Source: Chloroflexota bacterium
GTDB taxonomy: Bacteria; Chloroflexota; Limnocylindria; Limnocylindrales; CSP1-4
Length of the DNA: 64,000 nt
NCBI GenBank assembly: GCA_919901745.1
Contig: CAKKPP010000008.1
Location: 27,643 to 91,642, forward strand
Direction: 5' to 3'
A program made the translations under genes and the position numbers. Positions 9,727 through 22,346 of this stretch are shown here, one piece after another. Position 1 is the stretch's first letter, and every line of letters begins with the position of its first letter. Below the pieces are notes generated by a model, which made no database searches, was not told the origin of the DNA, and saw nothing but the letters and a program-made list of their open reading frames with translations.

Positions 9727-10553
9727 GCGAGTCGGACAAGCTGATCATCAATGCCGCGGTCACCGGCACCGTCCTCTCCACGTCCGACACGCCGTTCCTC
9801 CCGACGACCATCGAGGAGATCGTGGCGTGCGCCGTCCAGGTCCGGGAGGCCGGAGCTTCCATCATCCACCTGCATGCCCGGAACCCCGACCAGAGTCCAT
9901 GCTACGACCCCGCCGTCTACTCCGAGCTCGTCGTCCGGGTGCGCGAGGCGACGGACCTCGTCATCAACGTCTCGCTGTCGGGTCGATACGTGGCAGACGT
10001 CGGGACGCGCGCCGCGCCGCTGGCCGCGCGGCCTGAGCTGGCGAGCCTCACGGTCGGCTCCATGAACTTCATGTCGGGGCCGAGCGTCAACGCACCCGAC
10101 ACGATCCGCGAGCTCGCGCGGCGGATCCACGCGGCCGACGCTGTTCCTGAGCTCGAGATCTTTGAAGCGGGGTTTGCCACCTTCGCGACCTACCTGGCCC
10201 GGAAGGGCATCCTCCGGCCGCCGCATTACGCCAACATCATCGTCGGGTCGCTCGGGGCCGCGCCGCTCGACCTTGTCGGCCTCGGGCACATCATCAGCCT
10301 GCTGCCGGCCGGGACCATCTGGTCGGTTGGGGGTCTGGGCCAGTTCCAGCTCGACGCGAACGTCATGAGCATCGCGGCCGGCGGGCACGTCCGTGTCGGC
10401 CTCGAGGACAACATCCATTACGACCGGGCCAGGCGCGACCTCGCCGACAATGCCCGGCTGGTCGCGCGGATCGCCCGGATCGGACGGGAGATGGGTCGAG
10501 AGCCAGCCACGCCGGCCGAGGCCCGCTCGCTGATCGGCCTGGCACCGAGGTAG
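9723..10553 (+). CDS. BKACE / 3-keto-5-aminohexanoate cleavage family protein (DUF849)
   Basis: LIINAAVTGT...PTTIEEIVACAVQVREAGASIIHLHARNPD...; GTG start overlaps upstream stop. Confidence 0.88.
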   Translation: MSESDKLIINAAVTGTVLSTSDTPFLPTTIEEIVACAVQVREAGASIIHLHARNPDQSPCYDPAVYSELVVRVREATDLVINVSLSGRYVADVGTRAAPLAARPELASLTVGSMNFMSGPSVNAPDTIRELARRIHAADAVPELEIFEAGFATFATYLARKGILRPPHYANIIVGSLGAAPLDLVGLGHIISLLPAGTIWSVGGLGQFQLDANVMSIAAGGHVRVGLEDNIHYDRARRDLADNARLVARIARIGREMGREPATPAEARSLIGLAPR

Positions 10554-10576
10554 GCGGGCCCACGGCCCGACACGGG

Positions 10577-11707
10577 GTGACCATGGGCCTTCGCGTCCTC
10601 ATCACGAACATCGAGCTCTGGCCGCCGTCCGGCACGGTGCTCTATGTGCGCGATCTCGCGCTTGAGCTCCAACGTCAGGGGCACCGCCCGGCGATCTTCA
10701 GCGCCGCTGGAGGCGGGATCGCCGAGGAACTCGGCGCTGCCGGCATCCCGGTGACGGATCGGCCGGATCGGCTGCCCTGGACTCCGGACATCGTCCACGC
10801 CCACCACCACGCACCGGCGCTGCTGGCGCTCCGCACGTGGCCGGCAACACCGGCGATCTTCATCTGCCACGACCACTCGTCGGAGGACGATCGGGCACCG
10901 CTCGAGCCGCAGGTCCGTCGCTACTTCGGCGTGAGCCAGGTGTGCGTGGATCGGCTCCTGCGGGACGGAGCTCCGAGCGAACGAACAGGGCTGCTCCTCA
11001 ACTTCGTCGACACGGCTCGCTTCCGGCCGCGCGGACCGTTGCCGCTGCGTCCCCGCCGGGCCCTCGTGTTCAGCAACTACGCGCACGTGGGCAGCCATTT
11101 GCCGGCCGTGACCGAGGCGTGCCGCCAGGCCGGCCTGGAGCTCGACGTCGTCGGCCTCAGCGCGGGCACCCTGGCGCTCCGGCCGGAGGAGGTGCTCGGG
11201 CAGTACGACATCGTCTTCGCGAAGGCGCGGGCTGCGATCGAAGCGATGGCCGTCGGGGCCGCCGTCGTCCTGTGCGACTTCGCCGGGGCCGGCCCGCTGG
11301 TCACCTCGGGCGAGTTCGACGATCTCCGGCCGCAGAACTTCGGTTTCGCTGCCCTCCGCCAACCGCTGCAACCGGAGTTCCTGGTCCGTGAGATTGCCCG
11401 GTACGACCCGGTCGATGCGGAACGGATCAGGGACCGAGTACGGGCCGAGGCGAGCGTGGCCGCAACCGTCGCGCGGCTGGTGGAGATCTACAACCTCGTG
11501 GTCGCGGAGCACCAGGGCGAAGAGTGGCGGACCGGGACGCCCGGCCCGCGGCCAGGCCGCCCGTTCCCGATCCGAGAGTTGTCGTACCTGCGTCTCGCGT
11601 GGGCCTGGAGGGCCGTTCCGCGCGAGCATCGGAACCGCCTCAAGCGCCTGCCCGGGGCAGAGCAGATCCGGCGAGGCGTCCGTCGCCTGCTCGGCGAATC
11701 CGGCTGA
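10577..11707 (+). CDS. Glycosyltransferase family 4/1-like
   Basis: LRVLITNIELWPPSGTVLYVRDLALELQRQGHRPAIFS..., GVSQVCVDRLL. Confidence 0.7.
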   Translation: MTMGLRVLITNIELWPPSGTVLYVRDLALELQRQGHRPAIFSAAGGGIAEELGAAGIPVTDRPDRLPWTPDIVHAHHHAPALLALRTWPATPAIFICHDHSSEDDRAPLEPQVRRYFGVSQVCVDRLLRDGAPSERTGLLLNFVDTARFRPRGPLPLRPRRALVFSNYAHVGSHLPAVTEACRQAGLELDVVGLSAGTLALRPEEVLGQYDIVFAKARAAIEAMAVGAAVVLCDFAGAGPLVTSGEFDDLRPQNFGFAALRQPLQPEFLVREIARYDPVDAERIRDRVRAEASVAATVARLVEIYNLVVAEHQGEEWRTGTPGPRPGRPFPIRELSYLRLAWAWRAVPREHRNRLKRLPGAEQIRRGVRRLLGESG

Positions 11708-11782
11708 GCCGGACCGGCTCGGGCTCCTCGCGGTGACCGAACATCTGGCGATCCTCGTGGGCGATGCGTCCGGGAATCGCGC

Positions 11783-13938
<2,156 letters not shown>

Positions 13939-13942
<4 letters not shown>

Positions 13943-14610
13943 GGGTCCCCCTCCGACGCCGTCCCGGTGGGCCGGCGGCTCAAGGCCTGTCGACCCTCGA
14001 GCCATTTGTCGATCCAGTCGAGAAGCTCCCCCTGTCCCGTCTCCACCCCCGACAGGCGCTCGAGGATGATGCCTTCGTTGAAGGTCATCACGAGCGAGAC
14101 CAGGGCGTCGAGCGGCATCTCGATCCCGAACTCCTCGCGCGCCGCCGCGAACGCCTCGGTGAGCACGGCGCGCCACTTCTCGTCGACGGCCGCGACTCGC
14201 TGGCGAAGGTGGGGATGATTCCACGAGAGGGCCTGGAGTTCGAGCCAGACCTTCTGGTACGGGCGGTCGACGTCCAGGTACCGCATCGCCTGCCGCCATT
14301 TCTGGAGAGACGGGATATCCGCGGCGTACATCTCACGATGGCGCACGATCAGTCGCTCGGTGAACCGTTCCAGGACCCTGACGAACAGGTTGTCCATCGA
14401 GCCGAAGTAGTAGTGCACCAGCCCGGGGTTCGTTCCGGCTTCCTCGGCCAGGAGCCGGGTCGTGATGCCGGCATGACCGGCGCTGATGAGCAGGCGCTCG
14501 GCAGCATCGAGGAACGCATCCTCGGTCGACGCCCGAGAGCCCTCCGGTCGATGCGACCCGGTCGACCCCGGCATGCGCGGCGCCCGGGTCGACGAACGCT
14601 CGCTCGTCAA
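13939..14610 (-). CDS. TetR/AcrR family transcriptional regulator
   Basis: FLDAAERLLISAGHAGITTRLLAEEAGTNPGLVHYYFGSMDNLF HTH. Confidence 0.9.
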
Positions 14611-15173
14611 TCCAGGACCACGAGGTCGGTCGTCACCGGGACGGGATTGGCTAGGATGTCGCGAACCGGCGACGTGTCCTGGACGTGTTGGCAGAGTTCC
14701 TCGAGCTGCTGCTGGGTCGCATTCGGCGAGCGGACCCAGCTCTTCGCCCGGATCTCTGAAAAACCGGCGCGCGGGCCCCCGAGGCCGAGGAAGCGGTGGA
14801 GGTCGAGATCACCCTCGACCTCGTAACGGAGCTCGCTGATCTCGATCCCTCGGGCAGCTGCGTTGTAGACATAGCCGACGCCGTAGCAGAACGCGAGGGC
14901 CTGCAGGACGAGCTCGACCGCGTTGGGCCCGGCGTTCGTGCCGAGGAGCACCGGCGGCTCGTCGCCAACGAGGCGAAAGGGCTCGGCCCGGTCGGCGGTC
15001 GGTGTGCCGGCATGCTCAAACGCGCCGATCTCACCGTGGTTCCGTCCGCCGGTCTCCCAGCTGCTCGTGGCCCGGAACGTGAAGCTCGCGACATTCGCGT
15101 CGGACTGTACCGCTCCGATCGTGGCGATCAACCGGTCGACGTCGACCCCGTTGCGGGACGTGATCGTGGCCAT
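14607..15173 (-). CDS. OsmC family protein
   Basis: GTNAGPNAVELVLQALAFCYGVGYVYNAAARGIEISELRYEVEGDLDLHRFLGL. Confidence 0.85.
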   Translation of the reverse strand: MATITSRNGVDVDRLIATIGAVQSDANVASFTFRATSSWETGGRNHGEIGAFEHAGTPTADRAEPFRLVGDEPPVLLGTNAGPNAVELVLQALAFCYGVGYVYNAAARGIEISELRYEVEGDLDLHRFLGLGGPRAGFSEIRAKSWVRSPNATQQQLEELCQHVQDTSPVRDILANPVPVTTDLVVLD

Positions 15174-15199
15174 CTGCTGTCCTCCTTCTGCTCGCTGAC

Positions 15200-15215
15200 T
15201 TAGGCGATTGCCTAA
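15200..15215. promoter_or_regulatory. Candidate TetR-type operator TTAGGC-gatt-GCCTAA upstream of osmC
   Basis: Perfect 6-bp inverted repeat with 4-nt spacer, immediately upstream of the osmC-tetR operon RBS. Confidence 0.6.
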
Positions 15216-15300
15216 TACGATCGACTAATCAGGCGACGCTGTCAAGGGGCAAGAAGGCGGGCCGTCAAGATGTCGGCCTCGTACTAGACTCGGCCCCACG

Positions 15301-15810
15301 ATGACGCAAGGATCGACCGTCGAGACGCTGGTGTCGGGCAGCTTCGCGGCACTCCGAACGACCTTCGACGGGCGGTTCTGGCTGGTCGCCGTGCTCGCCA
15401 CCCTTGGATCGCTTCTGCTGCTCGGGGTCCCGACCGCGGTCATCCCGAATCCGTTCTTCATCCGGATGACGCCGACCGAGACGTTCAACGTGATCGTCTG
15501 GCTCGCGTCGGCGCCGCTCGTCGGGCTCCTGGCCGCGACCTACGTTCGGCCGCCCGGCCATGGCCTCGGGCACCCACGTGATGAGGCCGGTGCGGGACGG
15601 GCGACAGTGGGCGGGGTCGCCGCGTACCTCGCGATCGGTTGCCCGATCTGCAACAAAGTGGTCGTCGCGGCGTTGGGCGTCAGTGGGGCGCTCTCGGTCT
15701 TCGCGCCGATCCAGCCACTCATCGGTGCCGCATCCGTGGCTCTCCTTGGGACAACCCTGGCCTGGCGCCTTCGCGCTCGCGCGCGACGCTGCGAGCGCTG
15801 CGCGGTCTGA
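15301..15810 (+). CDS. Membrane protein, MerT-like topology with CPICN motif
   Basis: AIGCPICNKVVVAALGVSGALSVFAPIQPLIGAASVALLGTTLAWRLR resembles MerT CC..P..V.LG.SGA...YRP.FI. Confidence 0.5.
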   Translation: MTQGSTVETLVSGSFAALRTTFDGRFWLVAVLATLGSLLLLGVPTAVIPNPFFIRMTPTETFNVIVWLASAPLVGLLAATYVRPPGHGLGHPRDEAGAGRATVGGVAAYLAIGCPICNKVVVAALGVSGALSVFAPIQPLIGAASVALLGTTLAWRLRARARRCERCAV

Positions 15811-15847
15811 CCGGCGCGACGACGCCGGCGCGGGATCGGGCTGGTGC

Positions 15848-15865
15848 TATACTCCATGGGAGTAT
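15848..15865. promoter_or_regulatory. Candidate metal-sensor operator ATACTCC-atg-GGAGTAT over -10 TATACT
   Basis: Perfect 7-bp inverted repeat with 3-nt centre (15849-15865); TATACT at 15848-15853; YHS gene starts at 15895. Confidence 0.55.
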
Positions 15866-15894
15866 CGGCCCCTCAGCATCAGGAAGGCAACATC

Positions 15895-16386
15895 ATGGAA
15901 CTGACACTGCTTGAAAGCGGACCCGAGGCCCTTCGCGCGGGCTACACCTGTCCCTGCGGCTGCACCCCGTCGGTCGAGTTCGCCCGCGGGGCCGAGCTCG
16001 CGGAGGAGGGCTGCTGCTGCGGCAACCACTTCGCCGTCGGGCCGCGGGCTGCGGCCAGCCTGACACCGACACCCGGCTTCGAGCCGGAGCTCAAGACGTT
16101 CGATGCCCCCTGGGGTGAGCACCTCGAGGCGGCCTGGCTCGTCGGACCCAGCGTGCACGGCCCGGAGTCCGGGGCCGATCATCACGCCGATCATCACGCC
16201 GATCACGCGCACGTCGCGATCGATCCCGTCTGTGGCATGACCGTGGAGCCCGAGGCGGCGCGAGCCAGGGGCCTGTTCGTCGCCCGGGGCGGAACGGACT
16301 ATTTCTTCTGTGGCAAGGGCTGCAAGCTCGAGTTCGGCGACGACCCCGAGCGGTTCCTCGACCCCGCCTACGTCCCCTCGATGTAG
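15895..16386 (+). CDS. YHS-domain protein with Cys-rich N-terminus and DHHADHHADHAH linker
   Basis: IDPVCGMTVEPEAA...YFFCGKGCKLEF; CPCGC and GCCCG clusters; RBS AGGAAGG before ATG 15895. Confidence 0.85.
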   Translation: MELTLLESGPEALRAGYTCPCGCTPSVEFARGAELAEEGCCCGNHFAVGPRAAASLTPTPGFEPELKTFDAPWGEHLEAAWLVGPSVHGPESGADHHADHHADHAHVAIDPVCGMTVEPEAARARGLFVARGGTDYFFCGKGCKLEFGDDPERFLDPAYVPSM

Positions 16387-16396
16387 ATCGGCCGCC

Positions 16397-16810
16397 ATGA
16401 GGCTCTGCCTCGGACTGATCTCGGTCGCCGTGGCCGTCGTGGGGCTCGCCGCCTGTGGCGGCGGGACGCGGAGTCCGATCTGCACCGCGAACGACTCGCT
16501 CCGGGCGGCGCTCCGGGCCGTCGATGCGGCGCGAAGCGCGGACAGCTCGGGCGACAGCGCAGCCGTGGATCGGGAGATGAACGAAGTCGAGCGTCTTCTC
16601 GGCGTCGCGCGGGGGAACCTCGCAGGCGCCACAGCGGACCCCGACACCGCAGCGGCGGCCCGCGCGATGCTCGAGGCGGCCAACTACCTCCAGTTCATGG
16701 TGGACGACTCACGGGCCTCGGGCACGGTTGACTTCCCGATCGCCCAGTTCGCGGCTCGAGAGGTGAATCGGGCGGGATCCGGAGCGGGCGGCGCCCCGCT
16801 GAACTGCTGA
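16397..16810 (+). CDS. Small lipoprotein, unknown function
   Basis: Signal with lipobox GLAACGG. Confidence 0.6.
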   Translation: MRLCLGLISVAVAVVGLAACGGGTRSPICTANDSLRAALRAVDAARSADSSGDSAAVDREMNEVERLLGVARGNLAGATADPDTAAAARAMLEAANYLQFMVDDSRASGTVDFPIAQFAAREVNRAGSGAGGAPLNC

Positions 16811-16820
16811 CAGGAGCACC

Positions 16821-17735
16821 GTGACAAGGAAACGGAAGAGCCAGACATCGCACACCAGCGCACGGATCGACCGTCGCCCGTCGGCACCCGTGCGAGAGCG
16901 GCGGCCCCTCGTCCTCGCCGGCGTGGTGCTCGTCGCGGTGGTCGCCGTCGTCACCTTCGCCCTCACTCGACCGGGCGGTTCGTCCATCGAGGCGTGGAGC
17001 CGCCTCGGGACCGAGGACGTCCACTCGCTGGCGTTCGTCGATGGCGACCCGCAGCGACTTCTGTTCGGCCACCACGGCGGGATCCTCGCGACCGACGACG
17101 GCGGGAAGACGTGGGAGCCGCTGGCCACGCGGTCCGATGCGATGAGCCTGGGCGTGGCCGGCGGCGGCTCGATCGTGATCGCCGGTCACGAGGTCTTCGC
17201 CGAGAGCCGGGATGGTGGCCAGACCTGGGCCGACATCCCCGCCGACCTTCCCAGCCTCGACATCCACGGCTTCGCGCGGGATCCGGGCGACCCGGCCCGG
17301 ATGTGGGTCTACCTGGCGATCGGTGGGTTCTGGGAGAGCCTGGACGCGGGCCGCACCTGGGAGCAGCTCCACGAGCAGAACATTCTCTTCCCCGTCGCGA
17401 TCGAGGGCTCGTCTGGGACACTCCTCGTCGGCGTCAGTGCCACGGGCATCGCACGTTCGGATGATGGAGGACGCACCTGGCAACCCGTTGCGGACCCGGA
17501 GCTCTATCCCGTCACCGGCCTGGCGGCCACGACCGACGGATCCGTCCTGGTCGCGAGCGGACCTGACGCGGTGGCCCGATCGGTGGACGGCGGGGCGAGC
17601 TGGTCGCGGCTTCCGTTCGAGGGCCAGCCGGCGGTCGTCGCGGTCGCGGACGGAGGCCGCTCGATCGCGCTCGTCACCCGCTCGACCGAGTTCTTCCGCT
17701 CCGACGACGGCGGACAGACCTGGCCGAGCCCCTGA
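16821..17735 (+). CDS. BNR/sialidase-like repeat protein (F510_1955-type)
   Basis: TDDGGKTWEP, SRDGGQTWAD, SLDAGRTWEQ, SDDGGRTWQP, SVDGGASWSR, SDDGGQTWPSP (Asp-boxes). Confidence 0.8.
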   Translation: MTRKRKSQTSHTSARIDRRPSAPVRERRPLVLAGVVLVAVVAVVTFALTRPGGSSIEAWSRLGTEDVHSLAFVDGDPQRLLFGHHGGILATDDGGKTWEPLATRSDAMSLGVAGGGSIVIAGHEVFAESRDGGQTWADIPADLPSLDIHGFARDPGDPARMWVYLAIGGFWESLDAGRTWEQLHEQNILFPVAIEGSSGTLLVGVSATGIARSDDGGRTWQPVADPELYPVTGLAATTDGSVLVASGPDAVARSVDGGASWSRLPFEGQPAVVAVADGGRSIALVTRSTEFFRSDDGGQTWPSP

Positions 17736-17784
17736 CGACGGGCGTCGCAGTGGTAGGCTGCCGTCCCCTGCGGAGATCGATGTT

Positions 17785-18177
17785 GTGACGCGGAGCCCAC
17801 GCTTCGAAGACGTGCTTGGGCCCCTCGCGTCCGCGATCGTGCGCGAGGTCGCGGAGCTTGCTGAGGCGAGCGTGGGTGACGTCGTCGAAGCCCTCCACCG
17901 AAGCCAGCCGCACGAGCACGCCTACACCACGATCATGACCGTGATGAGCCGCCTTCACGAGAAGGGTGTGCTGACCCGCGAGCGCCGCGGGCGTCTGTAC
18001 ATCTACCGGCCCGCTGCGTCGGAGGCGGAGCTGGTCGATCGGCTGAGCGGGCTTGCGGTGGACCGCCTCGTGGACCGCTACGGCAGCGCGGCGCTTCGAC
18101 ACTTTGCCATCCGACTCTCGGACCTCGATCCGGCGACGCGTGAGCGGCTCACGGCCTTGGCGGACCAGGAGGAATGA
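17785..18177 (+). CDS. BlaI/MecI/CopY family repressor
   Basis: VGDVVEALHRSQPHEHAYTTIMTVMSRLHEKGVLTRERRGRLYIYRP. Confidence 0.88.
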   Translation: MTRSPRFEDVLGPLASAIVREVAELAEASVGDVVEALHRSQPHEHAYTTIMTVMSRLHEKGVLTRERRGRLYIYRPAASEAELVDRLSGLAVDRLVDRYGSAALRHFAIRLSDLDPATRERLTALADQEE

Positions 18178-18896
18178 CGCTCGGGCGCGCAGGCAGCCTC
18201 CTCGCCGTCGTCATCGGTCCACTGGCGTGGTGCATCGCCCTCGGCCTGCTCGTCGGTGGCGATCCCATGCTTGCCATCGAGGTCGGGGGCGGCGTGCTCG
18301 TCCTCGCCTGGGCCGCGCTCGTGGTCCGCGAGATCGTAGCGTCGCACAGGGTGGCACGCGCCCTTGCGGTCGATGCCGACGCGATCGACCTGTTCGGGGT
18401 GCCCTGTCTTGTGACGCCGAGGTTGGGCGCGGACGCGCTGGTCGTTGGGGCGTTCCGACCTCGGATCTTCGTGGGATCGTCGCTGATCGGCGCTCTCTCG
18501 GACGAGGAGCTCGAGGCGGTCGTCTATCACGAGGATCACCACCGTCGTGCTCGAGCCCCCCTCCGGGCCGCCGCCCTGGGCGGATGGCTCCGTCTCCTGG
18601 GACGGTCCGAGGGCGTCCGGACCGCCGTCGGCGACCGTCTTGCAGACCTCGAAACCCTGGCGGATACGGATGCCATCCGCCGAGGATCGAGTCCGCGCTC
18701 CCTCGCGCGGGCGCTCCTGAAAGGCGACCTGAGTCACGAGCCGGTCGCCTTCTCGTACGCCGCCGATCGGCGGATCGCGCGCCTGCTGGATCATGGCCCC
18801 GAGACGCCGGCCGCTGCCTCCGCGCAGCTGCCGTACGAGTGGCTCCCGATCACCGCCCTTGCCGCGGTGCTGATCGCCTGTCACATCGCGTTGTAG
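18174..18896 (+). CDS. M56-family (BlaR1-like) membrane metallopeptidase
   Basis: Overlaps the BlaI gene; VVYHEDHHRRARAPLRA contains HExxH. Confidence 0.8.
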   Translation: MTLGRAGSLLAVVIGPLAWCIALGLLVGGDPMLAIEVGGGVLVLAWAALVVREIVASHRVARALAVDADAIDLFGVPCLVTPRLGADALVVGAFRPRIFVGSSLIGALSDEELEAVVYHEDHHRRARAPLRAAALGGWLRLLGRSEGVRTAVGDRLADLETLADTDAIRRGSSPRSLARALLKGDLSHEPVAFSYAADRRIARLLDHGPETPAAASAQLPYEWLPITALAAVLIACHIAL

Positions 18897-19088
18897 GAGC
18901 CGCTCGGTCGGCGCGTCGCCGCCGAGAGAGAGGACGATGATCCGGTCGCGTTGCCAGAACCCGGCCCGGGGAACACGTCTTCCGCCGCGGCCGGGCACGC
19001 GATCCAGATTCTCATCCGGTCCTAAGGTTCAATTCAGCTTTCGGCGTCAGCCTCGTCCGGTCAACCAACTCGACCACGAGGACCCACG

Positions 19089-20240
19089 ATGCGAATTTCT
19101 CGCCGGCTTCCGCTGCCCGCCGCGTTTACCGGCGGCATCGTGTTGGGGCTCGTCGCCGCGCTCGCATGGACCTCACTGGCGTCCGGGAAGGCGGCGGACC
19201 CCGGCTCGGCGACGGACCGCGGCGCACTCGAGGCGTTGCTCGCGGAGCGGACCGTGATCCCGACGGGGCAGACGCGTGAATTCGAGCTGACCGTGCAGGA
19301 GGCGGAGTGGGAGCTCCTGCCGGGCGTCGTCACGACGGCCATGACCTTCAACGGGACGGTACCCGGCCCGACGATCCGGGTGACCGAGGGCGACACGGTC
19401 GAGGTTGCGGTGACCAACGCGCTGGACGAGCCAACGTCCATCCATTGGCATGGACTTCACGTTCCGAACGACCAGGACGGCGTGGGAGGGATCACGCAAC
19501 CGATGATCGAGAGCGGGGAGACGTTCGACTACACGTTCGTCGCGCCGCATGCCGGGACGTTCATGTACCACGCCCATGGCGACCGGAGCCGCGACCAGAT
19601 CGACCGAGGCCTGTACGCGCCATTCATCATCGACCCTGCCGGCGGGGACACCATCAAGGCCGACAAGGACATCACCCTCATGCTCGGCAACTGGATGATC
19701 GGCGACGGGACGGGCAGCATGCCCGGGATGGACATGGGCAACGACAACGCCGCCATGAGCATGGAGTACGACTACTTCACGATCAATGGCAAGTCCTTCC
19801 CGGCCACCGAGGCGATCGAGGTCGACGAGGGCCAGCTCGTCCGGCTCCGGTTCCTCAATCCGAGCCAGACGATCCATCCGATGCACCTGCATGGGATGGA
19901 CATGGCCGTCTTCGCCAAGGACGGCGAACCGCTCGCCGAGCCTCAGCGGCTCAACACGCTCGGTGTCCTGCAGGGAGAGACGTACGACGTCGTCTTCCGC
20001 GCAGACAACCCGGGCACGTGGCTCCTCCACTGCCATGACCTCCACCACGCTTCGAACGCCGGCCAGGAACCGGGCGGGCTCATCCTCGCCATCACGGTCA
20101 ATCCGAGGGACGGAGCCGGATCGCCGTCGCAGGGTGCGGCACCTACCTCCGCGTCTCCGAGCGAGGAACCGTCACACACGATGGCGCCGGGCATGACCCA
20201 GATGCCCGGGATGGGCGACATGCCCGGAATGACCCACTGA
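19089..20240 (+). CDS. Two-domain-sized multicopper oxidase with Met-rich C-terminus
   Basis: HWHGLH, YHAHG, HPMHLHG, HCHDLHH copper motifs; tail [15 protein letters not shown]. Confidence 0.92.
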   Translation: MRISRRLPLPAAFTGGIVLGLVAALAWTSLASGKAADPGSATDRGALEALLAERTVIPTGQTREFELTVQEAEWELLPGVVTTAMTFNGTVPGPTIRVTEGDTVEVAVTNALDEPTSIHWHGLHVPNDQDGVGGITQPMIESGETFDYTFVAPHAGTFMYHAHGDRSRDQIDRGLYAPFIIDPAGGDTIKADKDITLMLGNWMIGDGTGSMPGMDMGNDNAAMSMEYDYFTINGKSFPATEAIEVDEGQLVRLRFLNPSQTIHPMHLHGMDMAVFAKDGEPLAEPQRLNTLGVLQGETYDVVFRADNPGTWLLHCHDLHHASNAGQEPGGLILAITVNPRDGAGSPSQGAAPTSASPSEEPSHTMAPGMTQMPGMGDMPGMTH

Positions 20241-20256
20241 CGGATACTGCATCGAC

Positions 20257-20937
20257 ATGAGCGAGCCGACGCGCATCCTCGTCGTCGACGACGATCCGAA
20301 GATCCGGACGGTCGTCCGGCGTGGGCTTGCCTACGAGGGCTACAGGGTGGTCGAGGCCGCCAGCGGCGAGGAGGGGCTCGAGAAGGCCCGCGAGCACCTG
20401 CCGGACCTCGTCGTCCTCGATATCATGCTGCCCGGGATCGACGGCCTCGAGGTGACCCGCCGCCTGCGCTCGTCGGGTGACGAGATCGCGATCCTCATGC
20501 TCACTGCTCGAGACGACGTCAGGGATCGGGTCGAGGGTCTGGAGACCGGCGCGGATGACTACCTCGTCAAGCCGTTCAGCTTCGAGGAGCTCCTCGCGCG
20601 GGTCCATGCGCTGCTGCGTCGTCGCCAGGCTCCGACCGGCGAGGTCCTGCGCTTCGCCGACCTCGAGCTCGACGTCGATGCCCGCGAGGCCCGTCGAGGC
20701 GAGCGGACGATCGGGCTGACGACGACGGAGTACAACCTCCTCCTGCTGTTCATGCGCCACCCACGCAAGGTCCTGACCCGCGAGGTCATCATGGAGCACG
20801 TCTGGTCGTACGATTTCGAGGGCGAATCGAACGTCCTCGAGGTGTACGTCCGCTATCTGCGGAGCAAGCTGGAGGCGAGCGGCGAGCGGCGGCTCATCCA
20901 CACCGTCCGCGGGGCCGGCTACGTCCTGAAAGAGTGA
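20257..20937 (+). CDS. OmpR-family response regulator
   Basis: [18 protein letters not shown]..., [15 protein letters not shown], winged-helix C-term. Confidence 0.93.
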   Translation: MSEPTRILVVDDDPKIRTVVRRGLAYEGYRVVEAASGEEGLEKAREHLPDLVVLDIMLPGIDGLEVTRRLRSSGDEIAILMLTARDDVRDRVEGLETGADDYLVKPFSFEELLARVHALLRRRQAPTGEVLRFADLELDVDAREARRGERTIGLTTTEYNLLLLFMRHPRKVLTREVIMEHVWSYDFEGESNVLEVYVRYLRSKLEASGERRLIHTVRGAGYVLKE

Positions 20938-22346
20938 CCGCGATCCGGCGACCCCCGTCGATCCGGACCCGGTTGGCGCTCATCTATACCGGGCTTCTCG
21001 CCGCGGCCCTGCTCGCCTTCGGGACGGGCGTGTACCTGGTCCTTCGCGGGGAACTTCTGAGTACAATCGACGCCAGGCTCGCCGCCGGCGCGGAGCACGC
21101 GGCGGGGGCGTTCGCCCAGGACGTCGACGCGACCGGCCGGTTGCTACCCTCCGGCCGGCTCGTCGATCAGCTGGCATCGACCGGCGGTCGAGTGCTCGTC
21201 CTCGACCCGGATCGGATCGTGCTTGCGGACTCTGCCGCTCCCGGGGTCCCACCGCCGCCGTTGAGCGATGTCGACTTTGCCAACGCCGACGCCGGTGCAC
21301 GCGTGGTGCGTGGATTCACGACGGCCGACGACGAGCCTCGCCGCCTCAATGTCCAGGCGATCGCGCTGGGGACGGGTCAGCGCGTCGGGTACGTGGTCTG
21401 GGCAGACTCGACGCGGCCGCTGGACGACCTTCTTCGTACCGCCGCGACGGTACTCGCCCTCGGCGGGCTGCTGATCGCGGGCCTGGCACTGGTTGGCGGA
21501 CTCGTCCTCGCGCGGCGCGCGCTGTCTCCCGTCGCGGAGGTGACGGAGACCGCTCGGGCGATCTCTCTATCCAGGGACTTCGCCGCGCGGGTGGAGGGCG
21601 CGCAGCGAGGCGACGAGGTCGGTGAGCTGGCCGTGGCCTTCAATGAGATGCTCGAGGCACTCGAGGCGAACCATCTGGCACTGCAGCGGTTCCTGGGTGA
21701 CGCGTCGCATCAGCTACGAACGCCCTTGACCACGATCCGGGCGAACCTCGATCTCGCCCAGCGCCCGGACCTGCCGAGGTCGGAGCGTCCGGCGATCCTC
21801 GCGGACGCTCGCGATGAGGCGGAACGGATGGGCCGCCTGATCGGCGATCTGCTGTCACTCGCCCGGGCGGAATCCGGGGCGCGTCTCGAATTCGAGCCTG
21901 TCGAGCTCGATTCCCTGCTGGTCGAATCCGTTCGGATCCAACGCCAGTCCGCGACGCATGTCCGGATGAACGTGGCGTCCGCGCAGCCGGCGGTGGTCGA
22001 CGGTGACCGCGACCGGCTGCGCGAACTGCTCGGGATCCTCCTCGACAACGCGGCCCGCTACACGCCGGCGGGCGGCAGCGTCGTCGTCGCGCTCGACGTG
22101 GAGGCAGATCGGGCTGTGATCCGCGTCGAGGACACGGGCGTCGGGATCGACGAGGCGGACCGGGAGCGGGTCTTCGAACGCCTGTATCGTGGGACGCGAG
22201 CACGCGCGATGCGGCCGTCCGGTACCGGGTTGGGACTGGCGATCGCTCGCTGGATCGTCGAATCTCACGCGGGGACGATCGATCTGACCAATCGGGAAGG
22301 GGGCGGAACGGTGGCAACGGTAGCGCTCCCGTTGCGGGCGTCATGA
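20934..22346 (+). CDS. Sensor histidine kinase (HAMP, HisKA, HATPase)
   Basis: [43 protein letters not shown]. Confidence 0.93.
   Translation: MTAIRRPPSIRTRLALIYTGLLAAALLAFGTGVYLVLRGELLSTIDARLAAGAEHAAGAFAQDVDATGRLLPSGRLVDQLASTGGRVLVLDPDRIVLADSAAPGVPPPPLSDVDFANADAGARVVRGFTTADDEPRRLNVQAIALGTGQRVGYVVWADSTRPLDDLLRTAATVLALGGLLIAGLALVGGLVLARRALSPVAEVTETARAISLSRDFAARVEGAQRGDEVGELAVAFNEMLEALEANHLALQRFLGDASHQLRTPLTTIRANLDLAQRPDLPRSERPAILADARDEAERMGRLIGDLLSLARAESGARLEFEPVELDSLLVESVRIQRQSATHVRMNVASAQPAVVDGDRDRLRELLGILLDNAARYTPAGGSVVVALDVEADRAVIRVEDTGVGIDEADRERVFERLYRGTRARAMRPSGTGLGLAIARWIVESHAGTIDLTNREGGGTVATVALPLRAS

Noticed and set aside
13943-14299. 119-aa N-terminal extension of the hydrolase-glycosyltransferase ORF
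   Set aside because: Overlaps the TetR coding region in another frame; ATG 13942 gives a clean start with 4-nt overlap.
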